Shown here in pieces: positions 8,734 through 17,403 of a DNA stretch of 64,000 bases (the first letter of the stretch is position 1; every line of letters starts with the position of its first letter). The notes under the pieces were generated by a model. The model was not told the origin of the DNA, did no database searches, and worked only from the letters and a program-made list of their open reading frames with translations. The stretch covers positions 2,108,001 to 2,172,000 of the forward strand of contig NC_018011.1 in NCBI RefSeq assembly GCF_000265365.1. Direction: 5' to 3'. The DNA comes from Alistipes finegoldii DSM 17242 (GTDB lineage Bacteria > Bacteroidota > Bacteroidia > Bacteroidales > Rikenellaceae). A program made the position numbers and the translations under genes.

Positions 8734-8755
8734 AAAATGTTATAAATAACATTTT
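8734..8755. promoter_or_regulatory. Extended operator-like palindrome upstream of coupling-protein gene
   Basis: TGTTATAAATAACA (8738-8751) is extended on both sides by AAAA/TTTT to a 10+10 bp inverted repeat around AA. It lies in the 178-bp gap between the Toprim and VirD4 genes, about 120 bp before the ATG. No clear TAnnTTTG element is adjacent. It is the best-extended copy of the family. Confidence 0.55.
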
Positions 8756-8873
8756 AATAATCATATGTTTATATAGCGTTCGGTTTTTTGTGCAACAGCT
8801 TTTTTTTATCGGAGAAAACAGTTAGTTTTGTCAATAATATAGATTATTTAAATAATATAAATAATTAAAATGA

Positions 8874-11282
8874 ATGGCAACACTATCTCAAATTGAAGAA
8901 GAGGATAATGAAATATATGCGTATGTCGTACTTGGTGCCATTTGCATAGGGTTTCTCTTGCTGCTGACACAATTGTATTATGCCAATTACGATTTGGTGC
9001 AACGCCTTCATATCGACATTCCGTTTCTGGATAAACATGTTTTCTCGAAAGAGGGGATGAAGTTGTTGCTGGGGGACTCCTATAAAGTCAGGAATGTTGT
9101 GCTGTTTCTTTTTGCGTTCTCGTTGACGTCTCCATCTAAAGGAGAGAAACCGACGTCTCTCTGGCGGCAGCTCGCAGGACTAGGCATTTCCGTTGCAGTA
9201 TTTCATTGCTGTCGTTTTTTCTTACTTATCCCCCTTACCACAGTCGGACAGTCATTGAATATTCTCGGGTCGCTCATCAGTGCCGTGTGCATCCTCAGTT
9301 ATTGTGGTCGGATTACGAGGTTTTACCTGGCGCCGGATAGTTCTCTTAACGAGAACGAACGGTTGGCAGACGGGTTTGAGCAGACTACTGAATTGATCGA
9401 AACCCCTACTTCTGTCAATTGGAAGTATGAGTTCTCGTACCAGGGTAAAATCCGCACCGGATATATCAACGAACTTGCGGTGTATAGGGCGTCATTTGTT
9501 ATTGGAATGCCGGGCACCGGAAAAAGTCATTCATTTCTCGATCCTGCAATGAAGCAGCTCATTGCAAAACATTTTTCGGCAGTGGTTTATGATTATAAAG
9601 ACCCGACATTAAGCAATGCGGTATATCAGTATTACGTGGCGTATAAACGGGAACACCCAAATTCCCCGTTGCGGTTCGGGTATCTGTCATATGTAAATAT
9701 CAACCATACCTATCGGTGCAATCCGATGAAAGGGATCTCGACATCGGCCGAAGCGGTCAATTTCGCCATTACGATTCTGACTGCTCTGAATAAGAACTTT
9801 GTCGAAAAACAAGGCGAGTTTTTTACGGAAAGTGCGAAATCCTATACCGCGATCGTAATATATGCACTGGGGGTATTGTTCGGGGGACGTTACTTGTCAT
9901 TGCCCCATACGCTCACTATGCTGTCTCAGGTGCCGTCTGTCCTGTTCCCGGTGCTGAAGCTGATCTCCGTGCTGTATCCCGATATGAAGACCCTGTTTTC
10001 GCCTTTCAAAGAGGCATACGACACAAATACGTTGCCGCAACTTCAGGGACAGTTGGCCTCGGCCCAAATCGGGTTGGGGTCAATGTCAGACGCATCATTG
10101 GCCTATGTTATGACTGAAGATGAGGAATCTCAGGATATCGCTGTCGATTTGGATACGATCTCGTCGAAAGAATCTCCAATGTTGTTATGTCTGGGCTCGA
10201 ATCCACGGTTAGGGGCGGTTCTCGGGCTTGCTAACGCCGTATACCTTACACGCATTGCCAATCTGCTCAATCGCAAGGGCCGTAATCCGACAGCTTTTTT
10301 TGCCGATGAAGTGGTGACAACCTATATCAATGGTCTTGATAATTTAATCGCAACGGCGAGATCCAATAAGATTGCGGTTTTTCTGGGCTTTCAGGATTTC
10401 AGTCAGATGGTACGCGACTATGGGCAGAAGATTGCCGATGCGATCGTCAATACGGTCAATAATGTTTTTGTCGGAGCTGTCAAAGGTAAGACTGCAAAGG
10501 AACTGGCAGAAAGTTTTGGTAAGAAGACCGTAAAAAAGATCAGTAAGTCCATAACTGAAGAGGGAAAGGTGACAACTTCGATTGCCGAACACAAAGAAGA
10601 CCGCATTACTCAGAGCATGATTGAGGAGTTGTCGCAAGGTGAGTTTGTCGGGCGCGTTGCGGATGAATATGGCAAGGAGATCAAATGTAAGGTTTTTCAT
10701 GGTAAAGTGATCGTCGAAACGCCTGAGAAAGAGCAGCGCCTTCGGGAAGAGTTGGAGAGCCAAGCGAAAAGTGAATGTGAGAGTGAAGGCCGGCCATATC
10801 TTCCTGATGAAACCCCCTGGATGCCTAAAGTCAGGAATTGGTCGGATGAGGAGATTAAGCGCCGACTGCGGTTGAATATGATTAAGATAAATAACGAGGT
10901 TTCAGACGTGCTGCTGAGGCTGAATGAGATTGCCGATACATATAAGATTCTGACTCATTTGACAACAGGGAATGACGAATTTTGTTTGCGGCATTACCTT
11001 GCTGACCCGCAAAATCCGCAGAAACGAATTAACCTCTTCGTCTGGCTGGAGGAAGCCTACCGTATTGTGTGGCGAATGGAGGAACTTGAACTGAAAGATG
11101 ATATTCTTTCTTCCGAGGAGAAATTTCTGCTTCTATTGCGGGACGTATATACGACCTCATATGAAGGGCTTCAGCAGATTCTTAAAGCCCGGGAACAATA
11201 TCATGCAATGGACTTGAATTCTGTAAAACTATTGATTGATGAATATGAAGATGAATATGGAACCAATCTGGTCAATCCTTAA
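8874..11282 (+). CDS. VirD4/TraG-family type IV coupling protein
   Basis: This 802-aa inner-membrane ATPase should dock the relaxosome on the mating apparatus. The N-terminus has several hydrophobic segments (about residues 13-33, 80-95, 105-140). Walker A is GMPGTGKS at about 211-218, and Walker B-like AFFADEV is near 475, followed by the ARSNKIAVFLGFQDFSQM motif typical of TraG/TraD proteins. The C-terminal 200 residues are helical and charged, with SxTEEGKVTTSIAEHKEDRI as in Bacteroidetes MobC/TraG relatives. The relaxase it serves is not in this element's visible part. Confidence 0.9.
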   Translation: MATLSQIEEEDNEIYAYVVLGAICIGFLLLLTQLYYANYDLVQRLHIDIPFLDKHVFSKEGMKLLLGDSYKVRNVVLFLFAFSLTSPSKGEKPTSLWRQLAGLGISVAVFHCCRFFLLIPLTTVGQSLNILGSLISAVCILSYCGRITRFYLAPDSSLNENERLADGFEQTTELIETPTSVNWKYEFSYQGKIRTGYINELAVYRASFVIGMPGTGKSHSFLDPAMKQLIAKHFSAVVYDYKDPTLSNAVYQYYVAYKREHPNSPLRFGYLSYVNINHTYRCNPMKGISTSAEAVNFAITILTALNKNFVEKQGEFFTESAKSYTAIVIYALGVLFGGRYLSLPHTLTMLSQVPSVLFPVLKLISVLYPDMKTLFSPFKEAYDTNTLPQLQGQLASAQIGLGSMSDASLAYVMTEDEESQDIAVDLDTISSKESPMLLCLGSNPRLGAVLGLANAVYLTRIANLLNRKGRNPTAFFADEVVTTYINGLDNLIATARSNKIAVFLGFQDFSQMVRDYGQKIADAIVNTVNNVFVGAVKGKTAKELAESFGKKTVKKISKSITEEGKVTTSIAEHKEDRITQSMIEELSQGEFVGRVADEYGKEIKCKVFHGKVIVETPEKEQRLREELESQAKSECESEGRPYLPDETPWMPKVRNWSDEEIKRRLRLNMIKINNEVSDVLLRLNEIADTYKILTHLTTGNDEFCLRHYLADPQNPQKRINLFVWLEEAYRIVWRMEELELKDDILSSEEKFLLLLRDVYTTSYEGLQQILKAREQYHAMDLNSVKLLIDEYEDEYGTNLVNP

Positions 11283-11433
11283 AATGATCGGTTATTTCCT
11301 CATGGAGCTGTTGGTATGGATCGGGACGGTTCTGTTGCATGTAACTACTTTCCTGCTCTTGTTCTTTGTGCTTAGGAAAGTAAAAAATAAACCAAAAATA
11401 AAAAAATATTATTATGAGAAAACTGGAATTTGA
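11257..11433 (+). CDS. Small membrane protein (about 58 aa)
   Basis: It overlaps the end of the coupling-protein gene. Several in-frame ATGs (11236-11257) precede MEPIWSILKMIGYFL, and the exact start is uncertain. A long hydrophobic stretch (roughly residues 5-42) is followed by a lysine-rich tail, implying one or two membrane passes with the tail in the cytoplasm. It overlaps the SSB gene by 20 bp, so the three are probably co-translated. Function is unknown. Confidence 0.5.
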   Translation: MEPIWSILKMIGYFLMELLVWIGTVLLHVTTFLLLFFVLRKVKNKPKIKKYYYEKTGI

Positions 11434-11782
11434 CGGCATCATCGGTGCCATCGACGAAAAAACCAATAAGCTGGTGCTGCGAGTTGGTTCGGAAACTTAC
11501 GTGAAGACTGATGAGGGAAATTTTGAAACCAAGACCGACTGGATCAATTGCTATGTGGCGCTCTCCGAAAAGGGGCGTTACCGGGTCGGTGATCGTTACT
11601 TCTTCAGGGGTAATATGATTGTTGAGCCATATGTCAGTAAGAAAGAAGAAGGTGTGGCCAAAGCTCAGATCAAAGTCTTTGTATCCGAGAAGCCGGAACT
11701 TCTTTATCGCAAGAAAGACACTGCACCTGTACCCGCTGCACCGGCTGAACTCTGCAATGATGTTGAAGACCTGCCATTTTAA
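11414..11782 (+). CDS. ssb: Single-stranded DNA-binding protein, ICE-encoded
   Basis: This 122-residue protein with an OB-fold-like N-terminal part ends in a proline/alanine linker and the acidic tip VEDLPF. That tip is the SSB C-terminal motif that recruits replication and repair partners. It is shorter and more divergent than chromosomal SSB, as is usual for conjugative elements. It probably coats the transferred strand in the recipient. It lies directly after the coupling-protein gene. Confidence 0.75.
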   Translation: MRKLEFDGIIGAIDEKTNKLVLRVGSETYVKTDEGNFETKTDWINCYVALSEKGRYRVGDRYFFRGNMIVEPYVSKKEEGVAKAQIKVFVSEKPELLYRKKDTAPVPAAPAELCNDVEDLPF

Positions 11783-11793
11783 ATGCGAGCCTT

Positions 11794-12321
11794 ATGAAAA
11801 GAATAGTAGCAATATGCTTATGCTTGGTAATAAGTAGCGTTTGCCGGGCGCAAGTCGGATACCAGGGACAGAGTGCAATCAGTTTTGGTGCGTCCAAAAC
11901 CAACTACGGAGTTATGGCAGACCTCCGGTTCGTGAACCAGGTTACACCCAGATCCGCAGTAGGGGGTGAGGTAGTATATAACCGGGAGCAGCTCTCGACG
12001 ACGGACGATGCAGATTTCAATGCGCAGCAGGTTCTTGTTGGTGTCGTATATCAGTATCCGATATTGTTCGGTCGACTCGGGTTCTTCCCCGCGGCGTCAT
12101 GTCTGATCGGGGGAGAGTTCGCTGATAAAACAACATCCAAAGGCGATATGCTGAGTTTTAGCAATGGGTTTGCGTTTGGTGTTTCGGTCAATATTCCTGT
12201 CGGAGTCGTAATCGGTAAGCGATTCACAGTTTATGCAGATCCGCGGCTTATGTACATCCCCACGACTAACTTTGAGAGCTGCATCCTTTCGATCGGCGTC
12301 GGCCTGAAGTATTATTTTTAG
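11794..12321 (+). CDS. TraO-like outer-membrane beta-barrel protein
   Basis: A signal peptide (MKRIVAICLCLVISSVCRA|Q) precedes about 155 residues of alternating, glycine-rich strands ending in YYF, a typical outer-membrane barrel C-terminus. Size and pattern match TraO of Bacteroides conjugative transposons or a small porin-like protein. It is the last gene before a promoter region at 12379-12418, so it probably ends the coupling-protein operon. Confidence 0.6.
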   Translation: MKRIVAICLCLVISSVCRAQVGYQGQSAISFGASKTNYGVMADLRFVNQVTPRSAVGGEVVYNREQLSTTDDADFNAQQVLVGVVYQYPILFGRLGFFPAASCLIGGEFADKTTSKGDMLSFSNGFAFGVSVNIPVGVVIGKRFTVYADPRLMYIPTTNFESCILSIGVGLKYYF

Positions 12322-12378
12322 GAGTTGTTGATATAGTCTACTCAATGGTAAATATAGTTTTTTTTGTGAAAAATAATG

Positions 12379-12418
12379 CGAAACAAATTTGTTTCGTAAA
12401 AATATATTTTTACCTTTG
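12379..12418 (+). promoter_or_regulatory. Promoter with an 18-bp palindromic operator over the -33
   Basis: CGAAACAAATTTGTTTCG (12379-12396) is a perfect palindrome. It contains a -33 TTTG (12388-12391), spaced exactly 19 bp from TACCTTTG (12411-12418), a consensus Bacteroidetes -7. The gene at 12436 begins 17 bp later. A repressor bound here would block the -33 element. The palindrome differs from the TGTTATAAATAACA family. Confidence 0.7.
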
Positions 12419-12435
12419 TATCAAAGATATATCTT

Positions 12436-12633
12436 ATGACACTGAAAGAAGCATTCTCGCTATTGATAACGCAACCTCTTTGGTATAAAAACAGCGATTA
12501 TATCAGACAGCAGGCTGTGCGGGACAAACGCCTGTTCTTGGCCGGCAAGTCTATTCCCGAAGAACGAATGCGAGAGTATTTGCGAGCTGCAGGCTGGGAA
12601 CAGATTCAGGAAGAACAATGGGCTGAAAAGTGA
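12436..12633 (+). CDS. Hypothetical protein (65 aa)
   Basis: First gene after a clear promoter and the head of a run of six short same-strand genes. It is mostly helical, with no signal peptide and no recognised domain. The ATG at 12436 fits the predicted transcript start. Confidence 0.65.
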   Translation: MTLKEAFSLLITQPLWYKNSDYIRQQAVRDKRLFLAGKSIPEERMREYLRAAGWEQIQEEQWAEK

Positions 12634-12645
12634 ATATAAAGAGAA

Positions 12646-13062
12646 ATGAAACCGACCTTTGCGTGTAGCGTATATGCCAAAACAGAGAAACAGTGGCGAG
12701 CTCTCGCCGAACTGCTTCATAAATTGGGATACGTATGGTGTGTGGGCGTATATATGGCATACCATACCGGCATTCGGTATGACAGGTCGCAGATTGTCGT
12801 TAGAGGGCAGACTGTATACTCAAACTGGGATGAGCCTGGTATAATTGAATGTAATGGAGATACGGGGTTGTTCATGGCGCTGGTAACGATAAACGCAAAC
12901 AGGGAGAAATATCGACTGTTTTCAAACGGGACTCAATATTTTGTAAGTTTGAATCGCAAAATGAAGTTGGAGTACATGGCACGTGGCTATCGTGAGGTTA
13001 CGGCCGAAGAAATCCAAGAATCCCGGCAGGGGATCAAGATACGTGACTTGGAAGTGAGATAA
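12646..13062 (+). CDS. Hypothetical ICE protein (138 aa)
   Basis: It follows the previous stop by 12 bp in the same operon. The sequence contains aromatic-rich segments (CVGVYMAYHTGIRYDRSQ and NSxGTQYFVSLNRKMKLEYM). No family is recognised. It is cytoplasmic by lack of signal or membrane segments. Similar small proteins fill the accessory part of many Bacteroidales ICEs. Confidence 0.65.
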   Translation: MKPTFACSVYAKTEKQWRALAELLHKLGYVWCVGVYMAYHTGIRYDRSQIVVRGQTVYSNWDEPGIIECNGDTGLFMALVTINANREKYRLFSNGTQYFVSLNRKMKLEYMARGYREVTAEEIQESRQGIKIRDLEVR

Positions 13063-13095
13063 ACGGGAGAGGACGTTTTACTATTACTGAAAAAG

Positions 13096-13422
13096 ATGGA
13101 AAATAAGGATATAGCATACCAGCTTATCGCTAACGATGTGGTCAAAATGAATAACGGAGATAACATGGTCGATGCGTCTACGGCTTACCAGGCCGTTGAC
13201 CGTGCCCGAGCCGATGAACGGCATCGGTTGTTGGCCGGCTGGGAGCCGACAACGAAGCCAGTGCCGACGACCGGCCTTGTTGATGTCCTTTTTTCAGACG
13301 GGACGATCCGGGAGATCGTGGGTGACCATGTACACAACTGGGTTTATCCCTATATCGAGACTGGATATGCTGTTGCCTGGCGGCTGCGGAAAGTCGAGAC
13401 CGAACAGGTGGAGAATAACTGA
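13096..13422 (+). CDS. Hypothetical ICE protein (108 aa)
   Basis: Start MENKDIAYQLIANDVVKMNN. The second half (VDVLFSDGTIREIVGDHVHN) looks like a compact beta domain. No known family. It is collinear with its neighbours and separated by about 35 bp. Confidence 0.6.
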   Translation: MENKDIAYQLIANDVVKMNNGDNMVDASTAYQAVDRARADERHRLLAGWEPTTKPVPTTGLVDVLFSDGTIREIVGDHVHNWVYPYIETGYAVAWRLRKVETEQVENN

Positions 13423-13461
13423 CAATTTCTTCCCTTCACGAATCAACAATCGGATGATAAT

Positions 13462-13818
13462 ATGCCGGAGACTGAAGATAAATTGAGTTTGAGCCTGATG
13501 GCCTACCCATTTCCCGAGATCAAACGTGTCGAAGAGGTATTCTCCACGCTGAAGGCAGATGCGGCATTGCTTGAGGAGGCGAAGCGCCGCGGGTTCTACA
13601 TGGGGCATACGAAAGCCAACCAGATGTTCAGCCGGTTGTTTGGCGGCGGCCGCATAATGATAAAGCCGGAAGCCGATACGGAATTTGTCCGGCGGGTGAT
13701 CCCGTATCTGAAGGCATTACTGAACAGCTATGCCTTGAAACATGAAGAGAAAGAGGCGATATGTGCCATGATCTTGGACGAGATCGCTGATGACGTACTG
13801 CCAGAACCTAAAAAATAA
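13462..13818 (+). CDS. Hypothetical ICE protein (118 aa)
   Basis: Acidic, helical, cytoplasmic protein without a recognised domain. It contains FYMGHTKANQMFSRLFGGGR followed by a helical C-terminal half. It lies 10 bp before the next ORF, so the two are probably translated together. Confidence 0.6.
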   Translation: MPETEDKLSLSLMAYPFPEIKRVEEVFSTLKADAALLEEAKRRGFYMGHTKANQMFSRLFGGGRIMIKPEADTEFVRRVIPYLKALLNSYALKHEEKEAICAMILDEIADDVLPEPKK

Positions 13819-13827
13819 CTGTAATAA

Positions 13828-14040
13828 ATGCCGAAGGGAGAATATACACGCACTGAAGCGGGGCGACGAGCCTATTTCGTTGTTACAGGAATAGAGTTGC
13901 CGAACACGCTTACCCATGATGAAATCAAAGCGTATTCGCATGCGCTTCCTGAAGAACAGTGGAAACGCTGCCATGAACTCTATCTCCAGTATATGAGCAT
14001 CGGCCGGCCTGAGTATATGAAGAATTATGCTGAAAACTAA
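13828..14040 (+). CDS. Hypothetical small protein (70 aa)
   Basis: Short tyrosine- and charge-rich protein (MPKGEYTRTEAGRRAYFVVTG). No domain is recognised. It is tightly placed between two same-strand genes, which supports it being real. Confidence 0.55.
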   Translation: MPKGEYTRTEAGRRAYFVVTGIELPNTLTHDEIKAYSHALPEEQWKRCHELYLQYMSIGRPEYMKNYAEN

Positions 14041-14051
14041 CCCTAAATAAT

Positions 14052-14633
14052 ATGGACATTCAAATTATACAGAATAAGATCTACGAGATCCGCGGCCAAC
14101 GCGTGATGTTGGATTTTGATCTGGCGAACATGTACCAGATACCGACCAAAGCCCTCAAGCAAGCCGTAAAGCGTAATATTGAGCGCTTCCCGGATGATTT
14201 TATGTTTCAATTGACAGAAAATGAATGGCGTGAACTGGTCACAAATTGTGACCGGTTGCCATCGACGATAAAACACAGTTCAGTTTTGCCCTCAGCATTT
14301 ACTCAAGAAGGTGTTGCCTCATTATCTGGTGTCCTGAAGAGCCCTATGGCAGTGAATGTATATTTGTCGATTATGAGAGCTTTTGTGGCCATGCGGAACT
14401 ATATTATGCAATCCTCGGTGATCCAGGCCGAGCTTGCCGAAATGCGTAACCGTGTTCAGCTCCTCGAACGCGACTGCCGGGAGAACCTGGAGGCCATGAA
14501 CGACTTGAGCGAAGACGTGCGGAGAGATTTTGATACAGTATTCGAGGCAATCGGGGCCTTGTCTGTGAAACTACCGGAAGCCAAGAAGTCGCGTCAGCCG
14601 ATTGGCTTTGTAACCGGCAATAAAGAAGATTAA
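14052..14633 (+). CDS. ORF6N-domain DNA-binding protein, copy 1
   Basis: Residues 1-100 carry the ORF6N domain: IQNKIYEIRGQRVMLDFDLA, ALKQAVKRNIERFPDDFMFQL, then AFTQEGVASLSGVL and FVAMRNYI. It is related to the KilA-N/Bro-type DNA-binding domains of phages and mobile elements. The C-terminal part is coiled-coil-like. It is a paralogue of the gene at 19167, and both are followed by a conserved leader (TTGTTAACCAAA...) and then a surface-lipoprotein gene. It may regulate the downstream lipoprotein; that link is inference. Confidence 0.88.
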   Translation: MDIQIIQNKIYEIRGQRVMLDFDLANMYQIPTKALKQAVKRNIERFPDDFMFQLTENEWRELVTNCDRLPSTIKHSSVLPSAFTQEGVASLSGVLKSPMAVNVYLSIMRAFVAMRNYIMQSSVIQAELAEMRNRVQLLERDCRENLEAMNDLSEDVRRDFDTVFEAIGALSVKLPEAKKSRQPIGFVTGNKED

Positions 14634-14636
14634 TTG

Positions 14637-14666
14637 TTGTTAACCAAATAAAAAACTTGCGTAAAT
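14637..14666 (+). repeat. Conserved leader between ORF6N gene and lipoprotein gene, copy 1
   Basis: TTGTTAACCAAA, then a short A-rich stretch, then CTTGCGTAAAT is repeated almost exactly at 19916-19941, in the same position between an ORF6N gene and a lipoprotein start. A 4-bp length difference lies in the A-rich part. Confidence 0.6.
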
Positions 14667-14674
14667 CCACTATT

Positions 14675-16650
14675 ATGAAAAAGATTCTGAAGCTGATGCT
14701 TACCGCCTCTGTAATCGCAGCTATGCAATTCATCGCTGCTTGTGGCGATGATTCTAAGGACGGCAATTTCCCCCCCCCTCGGAGACGGAGGTTGCAGTTC
14801 AAATAAGGCTTGCTGTAGATGATATGACGGCAACACGTTCCATAGATGAAAATGCGATTGCCGATGTGAACATTTATTTATACAGTTCCAAAAAAAACTA
14901 TCACTTTTATTATGCTGAAAATGCACCGTCATTTGAGTTGCAGGTGCTTCCGGGAGAATACACCCTTTGTGTGATTACCAATATGCACAAAGATATGGGC
15001 TTGATGTCGAATTCGTTGCTTATACAACAAAAATACTACATCGAGAAAATGCAGAACGATATTCCAATGACGGCAAGTATGAAAGTCAGGATTCTTGGCG
15101 CAATGACTCTGCCTGCAATAGAAGTTACTCGAATAGCTGCAAAGATTACCTACAGCATTGCCGTAGATGATGCCGTTGCATCAGCGATAAAGTTACGTTC
15201 AGTTCAGTTTTGCAATGCTCCTTCAATGACAGTTATGTTCGGCACAGGTTCTTCATCTACAAATAAGACTTATTATTATGACGATGTTGTTGTAGACATC
15301 TATAATGACAAAATATATACCGGTGATTATTATATGCTGGACAACTGCCAAGGCGAGGTCAACAGTATTACTGATCCTAAAGACAAATCACCCGAAAATG
15401 CCCCCGAATGCGCTACCTACATGCGTATTTTAGCTGACGGGGAAAATGGTAAAATTTTAGAATACATTGTTTATTTAGGTGAAAACAGCACCTCAAATTT
15501 CGATGTCAAGAAAAATACGAAGCACACGATGAACCTTGTTATCAAAGGGGAAAATGAAATTGATAACCGGGTTACGGTTTATGAAGGAATCTACTACGGT
15601 TCTGCTAACTGCTATTTAGTCGGCCCGGATCAGACCTCGTGTGAAATTGACATCACGCCTTATCTCACAAACAGCAAATACGAGCGTACTGGAGTGAAGG
15701 CTCCCGACGCCCCGCAAGTTGCTTCAGTCACGGCGCTTTGGGGGGAAGAATTGATCCTACCGGAAGTCTCATTAGACACCGATAATAATAAAGTTACCGT
15801 ATCGAGCGTACCGACAGGCAATACAGTGGTTGCCATTAAAGATAATTTAGGAACAATTCTTTGGTCGTACCACATTTGGAAACCCGAAATTGATGCTACG
15901 AAGACATTGGCATATCCCATAGCGAATCCATCTACGGGGAACTATATAGAAACCCTTCATGTTATGCCTTTGGCGTTGGGGGCTGTTAATACTGCGACTA
16001 CAACAAGTTCCGACGAGCAGAAAGCCAAGGCTTGCGGTTTCTATTACCAGTGGGGACGTAAAGATCCGTTGGGACGACTGGCCTCGCTGACAACAGCTTC
16101 TTATGTTAGAACCTATCCTGCGATTGATTGGGAAACGGACATAGCTCAGGCCGGTGGGAGAACCCGTACTGAAGCTATTGCTTATTCCATAGCACACCCC
16201 ACGACTTTCTTATATGGCAATAATTGGCAAAATGATTGGGTTTATGATATGTGGGATAAAACAAAAACAGTTTTTGATCCATGCCCGGAAGGGTATCGTG
16301 TTGCTAATGGTAATTCGGGATATAATTTTTGTAAAAGGAATGCTGGAAATTTTACAACTCCGAATGTCAAAGGCAGTTTCAATCTTGGATACGATTTTTA
16401 TTACAATGGACAGGGATTAGGAAATACTGATTTTTATCCTACTTCGGGGAATCGTAAGACCGATGGAACCTTACAGTACACTTGTGGTATTAATCGTAAT
16501 GATGCTGGCCATTATTGGTGTGGCAACGCTAATGCAAGACATGATAAAATATATAGATTTATTTTCATGGAAAATGATGTGGATGTATATTATCAGAACT
16601 TGTCATCCGGAAGTGCCTCAGCAAAGCCAGTTCGCTGTGTAAAAGAGTAA
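14675..16650 (+). pseudogene. DUF4906-like surface lipoprotein, frameshifted at a C9 tract (possible phase OFF)
   Basis: From ATG 14675 a lipoprotein signal (MKKILKLMLTASVIAAMQFI, then AAC) leads into a run of nine C (14770-14778) and stops at 14806. One extra C would join it in frame to the long downstream reading frame. That frame is open before its first ATG (14824) and runs to 16650. The N-terminal part resembles the DUF4906-type protein at 20901-23303 (DENAIADVNIYLY versus DENTIQDVNLYLY, then MHKDMG versus QHKDLG). The C-terminus has the DPCPEGYRV ... KPVRCVKE pattern of Bacteroidetes surface proteins. It is either a dead gene or a slipped-strand switch. Confidence 0.8.
14770..14778 (+). 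repeat. Homopolymer C9 in lipoprotein gene
   Basis: Nine consecutive C immediately after the lipoprotein signal region. Ten C (or seven) would restore the full-length frame. The position just after the export signal is typical of contingency tracts. Confidence 0.85.
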
Positions 16651-16679
16651 GCGTAGTTGTCGAGAAAAGACTGAAAATA

Positions 16680-16702
16680 GGGGGATGGTTAATCCATCCC
16701 CC
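16680..16702. terminator. Hairpin terminator after lipoprotein gene
   Basis: GGGGGATGG-TTAAT-CCATCCCCC forms a perfect 9-bp stem 30 bp after the stop codon. The following sequence is only moderately T-rich. Confidence 0.7.
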
Positions 16703-16771
16703 ATTTCAAATTCTGACCAACCCGTAGCTGTCCAGCAGACCAAAATTCTGGCTTAATAAAAGCAATTAAGC

Positions 16772-16888
16772 TTAAACGAATCGGAACAGCAAATCTAAAA
16801 GCACGGACAGCAGCGCAATCAGTAATTGTAACATCGCTACAATATTTGCATTCCTTTTGCGCAACCCCTCTTTTCGGTAATGTTTCAT
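16772..16888 (-). CDS. Small hydrophobic peptide, type I toxin-like (38 aa)
   Basis: Minus-strand ORF with a basic N-terminus (MKHYRKEGLRKRNA) and a single leucine-rich membrane helix (about residues 17-36), ending RFV. It has its own consensus promoter (16 bp before a structured leader of about 105 nt), with at least four short hairpins before the start codon. A small membrane peptide behind a long folded leader is the usual architecture of type I toxins. No antisense RNA promoter was identified. No homologue is recognised by name. Confidence 0.5.
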   Translation of the reverse strand: MKHYRKEGLRKRNANIVAMLQLLIALLSVLLDLLFRFV

Positions 16889-16902
16889 ACGAAAAACTTT
16901 TG

Positions 16903-17000
16903 AGGTTCTCGTTTTAACCTTCCAATGAAGAACAACTGTTCTTTATGGTCTTGCGACCACCGCCCGGTTAAAACACTGGCGCTTTCAATGCCTAAAGGCA
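16903..17000 (-). ncRNA. Structured 5' leader of the small hydrophobic ORF
   Basis: Between the promoter and the ORF start the transcript can form hairpins at 16989-17000 (TGCC/GGCA), 16947-16958 (GGTC-GCAA-GACC, a GNRA-type tetraloop on the transcript), 16928-16943 (AAGAAC/GTTCTT) and 16903-16920 (AGGTT/AACCT). Such dense folding suggests control of translation. Confidence 0.45.
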
Positions 17001-17003
17001 CCA

Positions 17004-17036
17004 CAAAGATAGCGATTTTCTGTTTATGTATGCAAA
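17004..17036 (-). promoter_or_regulatory. Bacteroidetes promoter for small hydrophobic ORF
   Basis: On the minus strand TATCTTTG (17004-17011) is the -7, and TTTG (17033-17036) lies 21 bp upstream as the -33. Confidence 0.6.
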
Positions 17037-17205
17037 AACTCTTATATTTGCGGTAGAAATTTTAGAAAGTTCTTTTGCAACTAAAGATAATGAGCCTCCC
17101 AAACAGACTGAAAACAGGACGTATCTTGGGGGCATTTCTCATTTTATTTCAATACGTAAGAATTTTTTATTTCATGTGATTAATCACAAAAAATAAGTTT
17201 CTACC

Positions 17206-17236
17206 TTTGAAATGTTATTTATAACATTTATATATG
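17206..17236 (+). promoter_or_regulatory. Promoter-operator cassette, copy 1
   Basis: TTTG (17206-17209), a 19-bp spacer, then TATATATG (17229-17236, one mismatch to TAnnTTTG). The spacer is the palindrome AAATGTTATTTATAACATTT (17210-17229), so a bound repressor would sit between -33 and -7. About 65 bp around it is repeated at 18577-18648. Confidence 0.65.
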
Positions 17237-17240
17237 CAAT

Positions 17241-17377
17241 GTTCAAAGATACAATGAGGCAACGATGCCCACCCCGGAGAGGTGGATTTTTTATATCCAC
17301 GCCTTTCTTGTAATTAGCGGTATTATACACCCGTGCGAAACTGTAATGGTTAGCAAAAGCCTCATTGGCCTATGAAC
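17241..17377 (+). ncRNA. Structured RNA, copy 1
   Basis: Starting at about the expected transcript start, GTTCA (17241-17245) pairs with TGAAC (17373-17377), and CAATGAGG (17252-17259) pairs with CCTCATTG (17360-17367). These enclose about 100 nt with an inner hairpin (GTGGAT/ATCCAC). The copy at 18643-18765 keeps the pairing with different bases. A shared tail AGCGGGkCAGG follows the closing helix. Class unknown. Confidence 0.6.
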
Positions 17378-17403
17378 AGCGGGGCAGGAAGAGATCATTG
17401 TGC

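Noticed and set aside
17090..17179. 29-codon hydrophobic ORF (starts MSLPNRLKTGRILG) after a TATATTTG element
   Set aside because: It may be a second small membrane peptide, but there is no clear -33 and no comparative support, so it was not listed as a gene.
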